Source of the DNA: Acidobacteriota bacterium
GTDB lineage: Bacteria > Pseudomonadota > Alphaproteobacteria > Caulobacterales > Hyphomonadaceae
NCBI GenBank assembly: GCA_016712445.1
Contig: JADJRB010000001.1
Span: 1,674,001 to 1,738,000 of the forward strand
Length of the DNA: 64,000 nucleotides
Direction: 5' to 3'
Shown here: positions 17,182-24,667 of the stretch, one piece after another
Layout: every line of letters starts with the position of its first letter
Numbering within the stretch: position 1 is the first letter of the stretch
The notes under the pieces: generated by a model
Told to the model about the DNA's origin: nothing
Seen by the model: only the letters and a program-made list of their open reading frames with translations
The model's database searches: none
Made by a program: the position numbers and the translations under genes

Positions 17182-17562
17182 ATGCCACTCAAACTCTCCC
17201 TCAAGCCCGGCGAAACCTTCGTGGTGAACGGCGCCGTTGTGCGCAACGGCGACCGGCGTGGCGTGCTGCTGCTCGAGACGCAGGCGCGTGTCCTCCGCGA
17301 AAAGGACATCCTGAAGCCCGCCGATGCCGCGACCCCCGCAGGGCGCGCCTATTTTGCCGTGATGCAGATGTACTTGCTCGGCGAGGTCGATGGGCCGCTT
17401 TACACGCAGACGGCGGATGCGCTGGCGGGCCTCCTGGCCGAGATGCCGGATGCGCACGACGACGTGCTGCAGATTTCCGCCGATGTGGTGGCGGGCGACC
17501 TTTACCGCGCGTTGAGCCGCTGCCGCAAACTGATGCCGTCGGTCCAGACGGAGGAGGCGTGA
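17182..17562 (+). CDS. flbT: Flagellar biosynthesis repressor FlbT
   Basis: A 126-residue FlbT protein: LKLSLKPGETFVVNGAVVRNGDRRG at the N-terminus, LLETQARVLREKDIL, AYFAVMQMYL and the C-terminal helix GDLYRALSRCRKLM. In Caulobacter FlbT acts post-transcriptionally on flagellin mRNA, limiting flagellin synthesis until the hook is complete. Flagellin genes and flaF, its usual neighbours, are not in the window. The start at 17182 is where family similarity begins. Its stop overlaps the next ATG by 1 nt, coupling it to an unknown 104-residue protein. Confidence 0.9.
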   Translation: MPLKLSLKPGETFVVNGAVVRNGDRRGVLLLETQARVLREKDILKPADAATPAGRAYFAVMQMYLLGEVDGPLYTQTADALAGLLAEMPDAHDDVLQISADVVAGDLYRALSRCRKLMPSVQTEEA

Positions 17563-17876
17563 TGGCCGAGGGCAATACACTACGCGCCTCTCTGTCGCTG
17601 AATACACCTCCGGCGGTGGGCCTCGACGAGGCCATCCGGCTGCTGGAAGCAGGCAAGGGCGAAGGCCTTCGGGTTGATCTTGGCGGCGGGCGCTTTGCCT
17701 CGGCCGACACGCCGCGCGGCACCGACGGCTTGCTGCAGCGCCTGCGCGGCCACAAGATGCTGACCGCCCTGTCAAAGGACGGCGGCGACCTGTCACGGCT
17801 CAAGCCGCCGGCCACCGAAGTGACGGTGGCCCCGGCTGTGCGGGAAATCCTCGACGCGGCGACGCGCAAGCCTTAA
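17562..17876 (+). CDS. Small unknown protein coupled to FlbT
   Basis: A 104-residue soluble protein whose ATG overlaps the flbT stop (TGATG). It is Gly/Leu-rich in the middle (GEGLRVDLGGGRFASAD) and ends with a short helix before KP. It is not FlaF and I recognise no family. The coupling suggests it works with FlbT, perhaps as a flagellar or RNA-binding accessory, but that rests only on position. It ends 12 nt before marC-like. Confidence 0.6.
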   Translation: MAEGNTLRASLSLNTPPAVGLDEAIRLLEAGKGEGLRVDLGGGRFASADTPRGTDGLLQRLRGHKMLTALSKDGGDLSRLKPPATEVTVAPAVREILDAATRKP

Positions 17877-17888
17877 GGCGCTGCGCGC

Positions 17889-18539
17889 ATGACCCCTGAA
17901 CTCATTTCCCTCTTCACCGCGGCCTTCGTCACATTCTTCGTGCTGATCGACGCGCCGGGCGTGGCGCCGATCTTTGCGACGCTGACCGCGGGCACGCCGG
18001 CCACGCACCGCCGGAAGATGGCCTACAAATCCGTCTTCGTTGCCTCGCTGATCATGCTGTTCTTTGCGTTCGGCGGCGCCTGGCTGCTCGGGGCGATGCA
18101 CATTTCGCTCGACGCCTTCCGGATTGCCGGCGGCGCGCTGCTGTTCCTGATCGCGCTCGACATGGTTTTCGAGAAGCGCACCGAGCGGCGCGAGAACCGG
18201 GCCGAAGAAGTTCTGGAAGAGCATAAGAACCTTCCGCAGCCGGATGATATCTCGGTCTTTCCGATGGGTATTCCGATGATTGCCGGGCCGGGCTCGATTG
18301 CCACGGCGATGTTCTATATGTCGGAAGCAGCAAATTGGCAGGAGCAGGGCGTGGTGCTGGCCGCCATCGGCCTGAACCTTCTGATCACGCTGGTAATCTT
18401 CCTGCTTGCCGGACCCATCGTGCGCCTGATCGGCGCGAGCGTGGCCGGGGCCATCACGCGTATCCTCGGTGTCATCCTGGCGGCCCTGTCAGCGCAGCTG
18501 CTGATCGATGGAATCCGGGGCGCGTTCAGTCTGGGCTGA
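17889..18539 (+). CDS. MarC family integral membrane protein
   Basis: A 216-residue six-helix protein of the MarC/NAAT family. The family-typical FFVLIDAPGVAPIF opens the first repeat and FPMGIPMIAGPGSIATAM opens the second, giving the internal duplication expected. MarC proteins were once linked to multiple antibiotic resistance but their transport role remains unclear; some archaeal relatives carry small neutral amino acids. The gene ends in a palindromic repeat (18541-18583) that separates it from the convergent neighbour. Confidence 0.9.
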   Translation: MTPELISLFTAAFVTFFVLIDAPGVAPIFATLTAGTPATHRRKMAYKSVFVASLIMLFFAFGGAWLLGAMHISLDAFRIAGGALLFLIALDMVFEKRTERRENRAEEVLEEHKNLPQPDDISVFPMGIPMIAGPGSIATAMFYMSEAANWQEQGVVLAAIGLNLLITLVIFLLAGPIVRLIGASVAGAITRILGVILAALSAQLLIDGIRGAFSLG

Positions 18540-18540
18540 A

Positions 18541-18583
18541 GCGGCGTTCCGAAAAGTGGTATCCGTTTTCGGGAAAACGCCGC
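18541..18583. repeat. CGAAAA-type palindromic intergenic repeat
   Basis: Nested inverted repeat: GCGGCGTT (18541-18548) pairs with AACGCCGC (18576-18583), and inside it CCGAAAA (18549-18555) pairs with TTTTCGG (18566-18572). The core CCGAAAAGTGGTATCC matches a dispersed alphaproteobacterial repeat. It sits between convergent genes and probably acts as a bidirectional transcript end. A diverged second copy lies at 27280-27332. Confidence 0.75.
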
Positions 18584-18597
18584 GCAAATTGAAAAAT

Positions 18598-19953
18598 TCA
18601 GGCGCCGATCAGTTCGGCCTTCGGCTTGCGCTTGGGGAAGTAGATCCGGATCGTCGACAGGGCGACCCAGAAGAGCAGCATGCCAGCGGCGGTGAGGCTC
18701 ATGATTTCCAGCACCATCGAATTGTCCCAGCGCACGCCCGCATCGGCGACGCGCAGGGCTTCTGTGCCGCGTTCCTTGACGAGCGCAACCGCCTGCATGC
18801 CGCCGGCTTCGGCCAGCATGCGCGCGCGGCGCAGGTCGGTGCCGTCCTCGACATAAGACAGCAGGGTCAGCGCGGCGGTAGGGCTGGTGAGCGTCGCGAT
18901 CTTGTCGATCTGTTCGAGGTCGGTTTCCAGCCGGATCAGGCCGGCGGGGTCGATGGATTTCTCGAACGCGTCGCGCACGCGGGCGCCGCGCACGTCGGTG
19001 GTGGCGAGATCCTTCAGCGCGGCTTCCAGCGCCGGGGTCAGCACCTCGCGCGGGACGGCGGCGCCGGTGCGCTCATCGAGATAGGCGGTGAACTCCGGTG
19101 TCAGGCGCTTGGAGCGGCTGGCGGATTTGACGATGGAGACGGCGCGGATGTTGGCGTCCGACAGGCCGTCGCTGATGCCCTGCTGCACGAGGCCGATGCC
19201 GGTGAGCTTGAAGACGATACCATCGGACAAGTCGCCGCCGATCCAGCGCTGGGACATGGCGGCGAGGTCGCCATAGTTGCCGAGCAAGCGGAAGCGCCAG
19301 TCGAGTTCCGGACGCACGCCGGCCTCCAGCACTTCGCCGATTTCTTCCTCGTCCGAGCGGACTTCAGCGGGCACGGCGGCCGCATCCGGTGCGGCGCCTG
19401 TTTCTCTGCCGGCAGCCGCGGCGCCGGGCGCTGCATCGGACGCCGCTGCAACAACCGGTGCGGCTTCGGGCTCAGGCGGTATGATCGGTGTCTGCGGCAG
19501 GCCGATCTCGTATTCGATAGCTCGGGCGACGCTCTCCGGCATCTTCTGCAAGGCGGCGCGGATCATGCGCTCGTCGGCGGTGCCTTTGGTCTCTGCCTCA
19601 GCGCGCGCGCGCACCTGCTTGCCGAGATCGTTGCCGAGCATCGACGGAGCGGCGATCAGATAGCCGCGCAATGCGTCGACGTCCTTGTCCTCGAGTGCGC
19701 GCTGGACCTTGTCCTGCCAGAAGGGGAGCTTGCGGCTCGCTTCTTTCGGCGAAAGATCCTCGAACGCGTCATCAATCCTGTCCTTGGTCTGGATGATCGC
19801 ATCGATGGTGGGCTGCTCGGCGACCCCGACCCCCTCGTAAGCCTGCTTGACGGTGTTTGCCGCAATCACCGGCAGGAGGATCAACAATGAGTTGAACATC
19901 ACCGCCAGCATCCAGCCAGCCTGCTTGGTCGGTTGTTTGCGTTGTTTGGCCAT
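18598..19953 (-). CDS. Membrane-anchored protein of unknown function
   Basis: A 451-residue protein with a basic N-terminus and a hydrophobic helix at about 13-33, a long soluble part, and a second helix near 417-437 followed by a basic tail. This places most of the protein in the periplasm. Residues 155-205 are an Ala/Pro linker. The flanking regions are helical and charged, with several DK/DE-rich segments. I recognise no family. It is a single gene, convergent with marC-like, and its upstream gap is shared with dksA. Confidence 0.6.
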   Translation of the reverse strand: MAKQRKQPTKQAGWMLAVMFNSLLILLPVIAANTVKQAYEGVGVAEQPTIDAIIQTKDRIDDAFEDLSPKEASRKLPFWQDKVQRALEDKDVDALRGYLIAAPSMLGNDLGKQVRARAEAETKGTADERMIRAALQKMPESVARAIEYEIGLPQTPIIPPEPEAAPVVAAASDAAPGAAAAGRETGAAPDAAAVPAEVRSDEEEIGEVLEAGVRPELDWRFRLLGNYGDLAAMSQRWIGGDLSDGIVFKLTGIGLVQQGISDGLSDANIRAVSIVKSASRSKRLTPEFTAYLDERTGAAVPREVLTPALEAALKDLATTDVRGARVRDAFEKSIDPAGLIRLETDLEQIDKIATLTSPTAALTLLSYVEDGTDLRRARMLAEAGGMQAVALVKERGTEALRVADAGVRWDNSMVLEIMSLTAAGMLLFWVALSTIRIYFPKRKPKAELIGA

Positions 19954-20183
19954 TCAGGTGGGGAAACCGTGGAAAGCGCAGCGGTGGGGGGACGTGCGCC
20001 ATAGAGACTGCCGGGGTCCCAAAGATCAAGTGCCGGTGTGCAACTTGCACTGCAGCGCGCGCCCTACTGCACCAAAAGGCTCGAAAGTTTCGTGGAAATG
20101 TCGTATTTTTGGTGTAAGGACTTGATTATGTTGGAAATAAGTTAACAGCGCGCGCGATTGCGCCGAATCGAGGGTCGATCTAT

Positions 20184-20630
20184 ATGGCACGGAAACGCGT
20201 GAAGGAGCCTGCGGTGAGCATCGATCTTTCAGACGACTATCGTCCGTCCGACGGCGAAGAGTTCATGAATGAACGCCAGCGCGCTTATTTCCGGCGCCTG
20301 CTGGAAGACTGGAAAGCCGACATCCTCAACGGCGCCAAGCAGACCATCCACAATCTCCAGGACGAATCGGGCTCGCTGCCGGACATCGTCGACCGCGCCT
20401 CGGCCGAAAGTGACAAGGCTCTCGAGCTGCGCACGCGGGATCGCCAGCGCAAGCTGATCTCCAAGATCGACTCCGCCCTGCGCCGCATCGAGGATGGCAC
20501 CTACGGCTATTGCGAAGCCACCGGCGAGCCGATCGGCCTGCGCCGCCTCGAAGCGCGTCCGACCGCCACGCTGAGCCTCGAGGCGCAGGAGCGTCACGAG
20601 CGCAAGGAACGCACCCTGCGCGACGACTAG
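20184..20630 (+). CDS. dksA: RNA polymerase-binding transcription factor DksA
   Basis: A 148-residue DksA. The coiled-coil hairpin carries the tip motif DxxDxA at residues 67-72 (DIVDRA), which in E. coli contacts the polymerase secondary-channel active site. The globular end keeps the zinc-finger layout (GTYGYCEATGEPIGLRRLEARPTATL) but has only Cys110; the other three zinc-binding positions are Thr, Ser and Ala. This one-cysteine form is known in alphaproteobacteria. It works with ppGpp in stringent and oxidative responses. A good terminator follows at 20656-20692. Confidence 0.95.
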   Translation: MARKRVKEPAVSIDLSDDYRPSDGEEFMNERQRAYFRRLLEDWKADILNGAKQTIHNLQDESGSLPDIVDRASAESDKALELRTRDRQRKLISKIDSALRRIEDGTYGYCEATGEPIGLRRLEARPTATLSLEAQERHERKERTLRDD

Positions 20631-20655
20631 AGCCCCGCTCCAGATCCAAAACCTG

Positions 20656-20692
20656 AAAGGCGGCGCTCCCGGGAAGGAGCACCGCCTTTTTT
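20656..20692 (+). terminator. Rho-independent terminator after dksA
   Basis: AAAGGCGG-cg-CTCC, a six-base loop, then GGAG-ca-CCGCCTTT and a run of T. The stem of 8 plus 4 base pairs with a small symmetric internal loop and six T residues starts 26 nt after the dksA stop. Confidence 0.9.
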
Positions 20693-20874
20693 AATTCTAC
20701 CACTCACCCAAACGCCTTGGCGGAACTCTCAAGGTTTCCCCTTCAGCAATGAAGACACAATGCGCCCAACTTCCGAATCGCGCCTTACCAAGCCCTGACC
20801 GGCGGGTTAAATTTGCCGGATTAAGCTGAATCCACAGGGCGCTGCGCTTAACACCCTTGGCCGGCGGGATTTCC

Positions 20875-20889
20875 CTAACGGGTCGTTAA
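20875..20889 (+). promoter_or_regulatory. CtrA-like binding site upstream of fliM-like gene
   Basis: CTAA-N7-TTAA (CTAACGGGTCGTTAAC) matches the CtrA consensus TTAA-N7-TTAA at seven of eight positions and also keeps the trailing C. It ends 23 nt before the ATG of the FliM-like gene. CtrA directly controls early flagellar genes in Caulobacterales, and a CckA-like kinase is encoded 4 kb away, so the placement is biologically sensible. It is an inference from sequence only. Confidence 0.55.
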
Positions 20890-20912
20890 CCTGATCCGGG
20901 CGATTAAGGGGG

Positions 20913-21995
20913 ATGACCCGGAACTCTGCCGCGCCCCGACCTGCGCCGGCGCTGCCAGACAGCGCCGATGACGGCTGGGACATGCCGCCCCGCCGGCAAG
21001 GGCAGGTGATGGCGGACATGCCGCGAAGTTTCGAGGCGGCCGAACCGGACAGACCCCTGATGACCGCACGCGGATTGCTGAGCCCCGCCGAGATCGAAGC
21101 GCTGCTGCGTCCGGACCTGTCCGACCTGCCGCCTGAGCCTGCGCCTGTCGCCGCGTCCACGCGGCCGGTCGAGGAGTTCGGCGCGCCCGTCCAGCAGCGT
21201 CATGAGGACCATGATACCGCCCGCCGGTTTGCAGCACGCCTGTCAATGGCGATGCGCGAAAGCTGCGGCCTGCCCATTGCCGCGGCGGTCACCGGGATCG
21301 GGCGGGGGCCGTTCGATGCCGCCGTGCGCCAGTCGGATGAGGACCGCGGCCAGGCGATTGCCTGCTTTGCGACACCCGGCGGCGATATCGGCGCGATGCT
21401 TGTCCTTTCGCCGGGCCTGGCGCAGCTACTGATCGAGACGGCCTGCGGCGCGCGCGAACGGGGCGGGGCCGCGCGGCCGCTCAGCCCGATTGATCTGGCG
21501 CTGCTGGAAGCGCTCGTGCGCCCGCTGGCGCAGGGCGTGGCTTCGGAACTGAGCTTCTCCGGCCTCGAAACCGAGCTTGCCTTCGCAGCCGCGATTGCGC
21601 CGCCGAGCGAAGCGCTCGTCACCGAATTCTCGATGCGCATGCAGACGGAAACCTTCCGTGCACAGCTGATCGTGGCGGGCGCCATTGCCTCGCCGCCTAA
21701 GCCGGAAGCCGGACAGGGGCCGGCAGTGGTCAACGCACACCCGGCGCAGGGCGCGCTGTCGGCGACGCTGACGGTGCGGGTGGCGAGCCTGGCGGTGCCG
21801 CTGTCGAAGCTTTCCGGCCTGAAGCCGGGCGCGACTCTGCTGCTAGGCGTACCAGCGGATCAGCCGGTCGAACTCATCTCGGGCGGGGAGGGCGGCGTGC
21901 TCGCCGCCGAAGCCGAGATCGGTCGCCGGGGCGGGCGCATTGCGCTGCGCATCACGCGGCGCGGCCCGGCACTCGGCCCGCTCAACCGGGCTTAG
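20913..21995 (+). CDS. fliM: FliM-like flagellar motor switch protein
   Basis: A 360-residue protein. An unusually long Pro-rich N-terminus leads to LLSPAEIEALL at 55-65, matching the EIDALL peptide by which FliM binds phosphorylated CheY. The middle domain (about 100-270) is a divergent CheC-like region, and the last 75 residues form a SpoA domain (ATLTVRVASLAVPLSKLSGLKPG). FliM sits in the C-ring and sets rotation direction. It stands outside a fli cluster and is divergent, so a second or specialised FliM is possible. Its 3' end overlaps the convergent yceI-like gene by 14 nt. Confidence 0.8.
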   Translation: MTRNSAAPRPAPALPDSADDGWDMPPRRQGQVMADMPRSFEAAEPDRPLMTARGLLSPAEIEALLRPDLSDLPPEPAPVAASTRPVEEFGAPVQQRHEDHDTARRFAARLSMAMRESCGLPIAAAVTGIGRGPFDAAVRQSDEDRGQAIACFATPGGDIGAMLVLSPGLAQLLIETACGARERGGAARPLSPIDLALLEALVRPLAQGVASELSFSGLETELAFAAAIAPPSEALVTEFSMRMQTETFRAQLIVAGAIASPPKPEAGQGPAVVNAHPAQGALSATLTVRVASLAVPLSKLSGLKPGATLLLGVPADQPVELISGGEGGVLAAEAEIGRRGGRIALRITRRGPALGPLNRA

Positions 21996-22656
21996 CCTTC
22001 ACGAACTCAGCCTCGATTTGGATTTCGACCTCGTCCGCCAGCAGGCCGGAGAACCTGTCGATTCCGAACGCCGCGCGGCTGATCGGCAGCGTGGCCGAGA
22101 AGCCGACAACGTCCGCGCCGCGCAGCCGGTCATAGCCGCTGCCGTTCAGCTTTGCCTTGAGGACGACAGCCTGCGTCTTGCCCTTCAGGGTCAGGTCGCC
22201 GCTGATATCGGCCTCGTTCTCGCCGGTGATCTTGAGGCCATAGGTCTTGAAGCTCGCCTGCGGAAACGCGGCGGCATCGAACCAGTCGGGCCCCATCAGT
22301 TCGGCGGCGAACTCGGGATTGGCGATGTTCAGCGAGGTCATGTCGACGATGGCGGTGACGATCGCCGATTCCGGAGCGGCGGGATCTCCCGTCAGGCTCG
22401 CCTCGAAACGCTCGAAACGGCCGACATAGGTCGAATAGCCGAGATGGTTGATCCGGAAGAAGAGCGAGGCGTGCGCCGGATCGAGCGTGTAGTCGCCCGC
22501 CGGCACGCTGGCCGGGGCAACCTGCACATCGGGCTTCAGGAAGGTCGCGGCCAGCGTGTTGCAGCCGGCCAGCGACATCAGGGGCAGTAGGAGGCCGAGC
22601 ACGGCCGCCTTTCGCCCCTGTGTGATAGGTCTTACGCCTTCTTGCTCTCGAGCCAT
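21982..22656 (-). CDS. YceI family lipoprotein
   Basis: A 224-residue protein with a basic N-terminus, a hydrophobic stretch and a lipobox LAGC at Cys32, so probably an outer- or inner-membrane lipoprotein. The rest is a YceI lipocalin-like barrel: YTLDPAHASLFFRINHLGYSTYVGRF is the family start, and GDLTLKGKT the mid strand. YceI proteins bind polyisoprenoid lipids. The ATG lies inside the end of the upstream DUF885 gene (25 nt overlap), so it is probably co-transcribed with it. Confidence 0.9.
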   Translation of the reverse strand: MAREQEGVRPITQGRKAAVLGLLLPLMSLAGCNTLAATFLKPDVQVAPASVPAGDYTLDPAHASLFFRINHLGYSTYVGRFERFEASLTGDPAAPESAIVTAIVDMTSLNIANPEFAAELMGPDWFDAAAFPQASFKTYGLKITGENEADISGDLTLKGKTQAVVLKAKLNGSGYDRLRGADVVGFSATLPISRAAFGIDRFSGLLADEVEIQIEAEFVKAKPG

Positions 22657-24491
22657 GCGTCCACCGTCTCCTCAAGCACCGCGAGGGGCACGGCGCCGTC
22701 TCTCAATACGATGTCATGGAACTCCCGGATGTCGAACTGGTCGCCCAGCTGGGTGCGGGCGCGTTCGCGCAGCTCGACGATCTTCAGCATGCCGATCTTG
22801 TAGGCGGTCGCCTGGCCCGGCATCACGATATAGCGCTCGATTGCCTTTTCGCAGTCGCCCTGCGGGTTCGGCGTATTGTCCATCAGGTACTGGATCGCCT
22901 GTTCGCGGGTCCATTGCTTGTCATGCAGGCCTGTATCCACGACGAGGCGGGCGGCGCGCCAGATTTCCATCGCGAGGCGGCCAAAGTCCGAGTACGGATC
23001 GGAATAGTAGCCGAGCTCTTTCGGCACGAGTTCCGAGTAGAGGCCCCAGCCTTCCGAATAGGCGGTATAGCCGCCATACTTGCGGAAGCTCGGAATGCCT
23101 TCCAGCTCCTGCGCGATGGCAATCTGCATGTGGTGGCCGGGGATGCCTTCATGGAAGGCGAGCGCTTCCAGCTGGTAGGTCGGCATGTCGGCCATCGAAT
23201 AGAGGTTCGCGTAATAGATGCCTGGGCGGCTGCCATCCGGCGCGGGGCGCGAATAGAAGGCCTTGCCGGCGGATTTCTCGCGGAAGGCTTCAACCGCTTT
23301 CACTTCCATGTCGGCCTTCGGAAAGGTGTTGAAGAGTTTCGGCAGGTCGCCCTTCATCGTCTCGATCGCGGCGACGGCTTCGGCGAGATACTCGGCTTTG
23401 CCTTCTTCCGTTTCCGGTTTGTAGAATTGCGGGTCGGTGCGCATGAATTCGAAGAATTCCTGCAGCGTACCGGTGAAGCCGACCTGCGCCATGATTGCCT
23501 GCATCTCGCCGTGGATGCGGGCCACCTCGTCGAGACCGATCTGGTGGATTTCATCCGCCGTCAGATCAGTCGTTGTCATCTGGGCAAGCTGGGCATTGTA
23601 ATAGGCCGCGCCGTCGGGGAGCTTCCAGGCACCGTCTTCGGTGGTGGCGATGGATTGCTGGCGCTTGAGTTCGGCGATGGCGGCCTCATAGGCCGGGCCG
23701 ACGGCGGTTTTCAGCGCGTCGGCGGCGCGGCCGATCAGGTCGGCGGCGGCTTCCTCGGTGATCGTGCTGTTGTCGGCCAGCGCGGTGACCTTGCCGCGGA
23801 TGTCCGCCATCAGCGGGCTGTCATCCGTGCCATCGCCTGTGCCTGTGAACGGATAGCCGGTGATCATGCCTTGCGAATCCGAGAGGACGTAGTCGTACAC
23901 GAAGGCCGGCGGCTGGATGCCCTTGTCCGAGGCTTCCTTCGCATTGGCGACGTTCTGGCCGAGATAGGCGGGCACGCCTTTCAGGCGGGAAATGTAGGCC
24001 TCGGCATCCGAAGCGCTGGTCACCTTGTGCTGGTTGATCAGGAAGGCCGGGATGCCGGACTGGACGCCGAACATCTGGTTGAAGGTGTAGCTGTGACCCC
24101 GGTAAGGGAACGCCGCTTCGGCCCGCTCCAGCTGGTACTCCGCCAGGCGCCAGGACAGCTGGGTCTGGTGGTCCAGCTTGTTGAAGTCGAAGTTGGCTTT
24201 CATCTCGGCCACTTCGGCGCGCTGGATTTCCAGTTCGGCCAGCTCAAACGCCTCGGACGCGTCGGTCCACTCGCCGTAACGGTCCTTGATGCCCAGATAG
24301 GTCTGGCGCATCGGATCGCGGGCGACGGCCTCGTCGAACTTCGTCTCGAACCATTCGTTCAGGCGCACCGATTCGGCAGCAATAGCCTCTTGCGAGAACG
24401 CGGCAACCGGGGCCTCCGCGCGGGGCGGGGTGCCGCAGGCTGCCACCGTTCCGAGGAGAGCGAGCGCGAAGGCGGAGCGCATTATCGTCAT
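22632..24491 (-). CDS. DUF885 family lipoprotein, predicted metallohydrolase
   Basis: A 619-residue protein with a lipoprotein signal (VAAC, Cys19). The DUF885 hallmark HEGIPGHH begins at His447 and resembles a zinc-protease HExxH-type site; YSEGWGLYSE and the C-terminal arginine-rich helix also fit the family. It is predicted to be a periplasmic peptidase or hydrolase, but substrates are unknown. The ATG at 24491 is taken because the signal peptide then starts directly; ATG 24482 is an alternative. The region shared with divergent cckA carries an 11-bp inverted repeat. Confidence 0.9.
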   Translation of the reverse strand: MTIMRSAFALALLGTVAACGTPPRAEAPVAAFSQEAIAAESVRLNEWFETKFDEAVARDPMRQTYLGIKDRYGEWTDASEAFELAELEIQRAEVAEMKANFDFNKLDHQTQLSWRLAEYQLERAEAAFPYRGHSYTFNQMFGVQSGIPAFLINQHKVTSASDAEAYISRLKGVPAYLGQNVANAKEASDKGIQPPAFVYDYVLSDSQGMITGYPFTGTGDGTDDSPLMADIRGKVTALADNSTITEEAAADLIGRAADALKTAVGPAYEAAIAELKRQQSIATTEDGAWKLPDGAAYYNAQLAQMTTTDLTADEIHQIGLDEVARIHGEMQAIMAQVGFTGTLQEFFEFMRTDPQFYKPETEEGKAEYLAEAVAAIETMKGDLPKLFNTFPKADMEVKAVEAFREKSAGKAFYSRPAPDGSRPGIYYANLYSMADMPTYQLEALAFHEGIPGHHMQIAIAQELEGIPSFRKYGGYTAYSEGWGLYSELVPKELGYYSDPYSDFGRLAMEIWRAARLVVDTGLHDKQWTREQAIQYLMDNTPNPQGDCEKAIERYIVMPGQATAYKIGMLKIVELRERARTQLGDQFDIREFHDIVLRDGAVPLAVLEETVDAWLESKKA

Positions 24492-24536
24492 GAGCCGAAT
24501 CCTGTTCTGTTTGGGCAATTGTTTGAACTTGTCTTA

Positions 24537-24598
24537 ACGGTATTTTCGGATTCGTTAACCTTTGACGTGCGAGAACGAAGTAACCATGAAAATACCGT
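24537..24598. promoter_or_regulatory. 11-bp inverted repeat between DUF885 and cckA genes
   Basis: ACGGTATTTTC (24537-24547) and its exact complement GAAAATACCGT (24588-24598) are 40 nt apart between two divergent starts. GTTAACC (24553-24559), a CtrA-like half-site, lies between them, and the left arm is preceded by CTTAACGG. The arrangement looks like an operator or a cruciform in the cckA promoter region. The cognate protein is unknown. Confidence 0.5.
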
Positions 24599-24667
24599 GC
24601 GCGGACCTCCGTCTGCGCCGGGAAAGTCGCGCTTCCGGCGGCAGGCCGGGTGAATTGGCGGTAGAAA

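Noticed and set aside
20800..20835. Second CtrA site TTAA...TTAA upstream of fliM-like
   Set aside because: The two TTAA elements are 10 nt apart rather than 7.
22716..24653. 645-codon plus-strand frame opposite the DUF885 gene
   Set aside because: Antisense to a complete DUF885 protein with HEGIPGHH; no domain is visible in the shadow frame.
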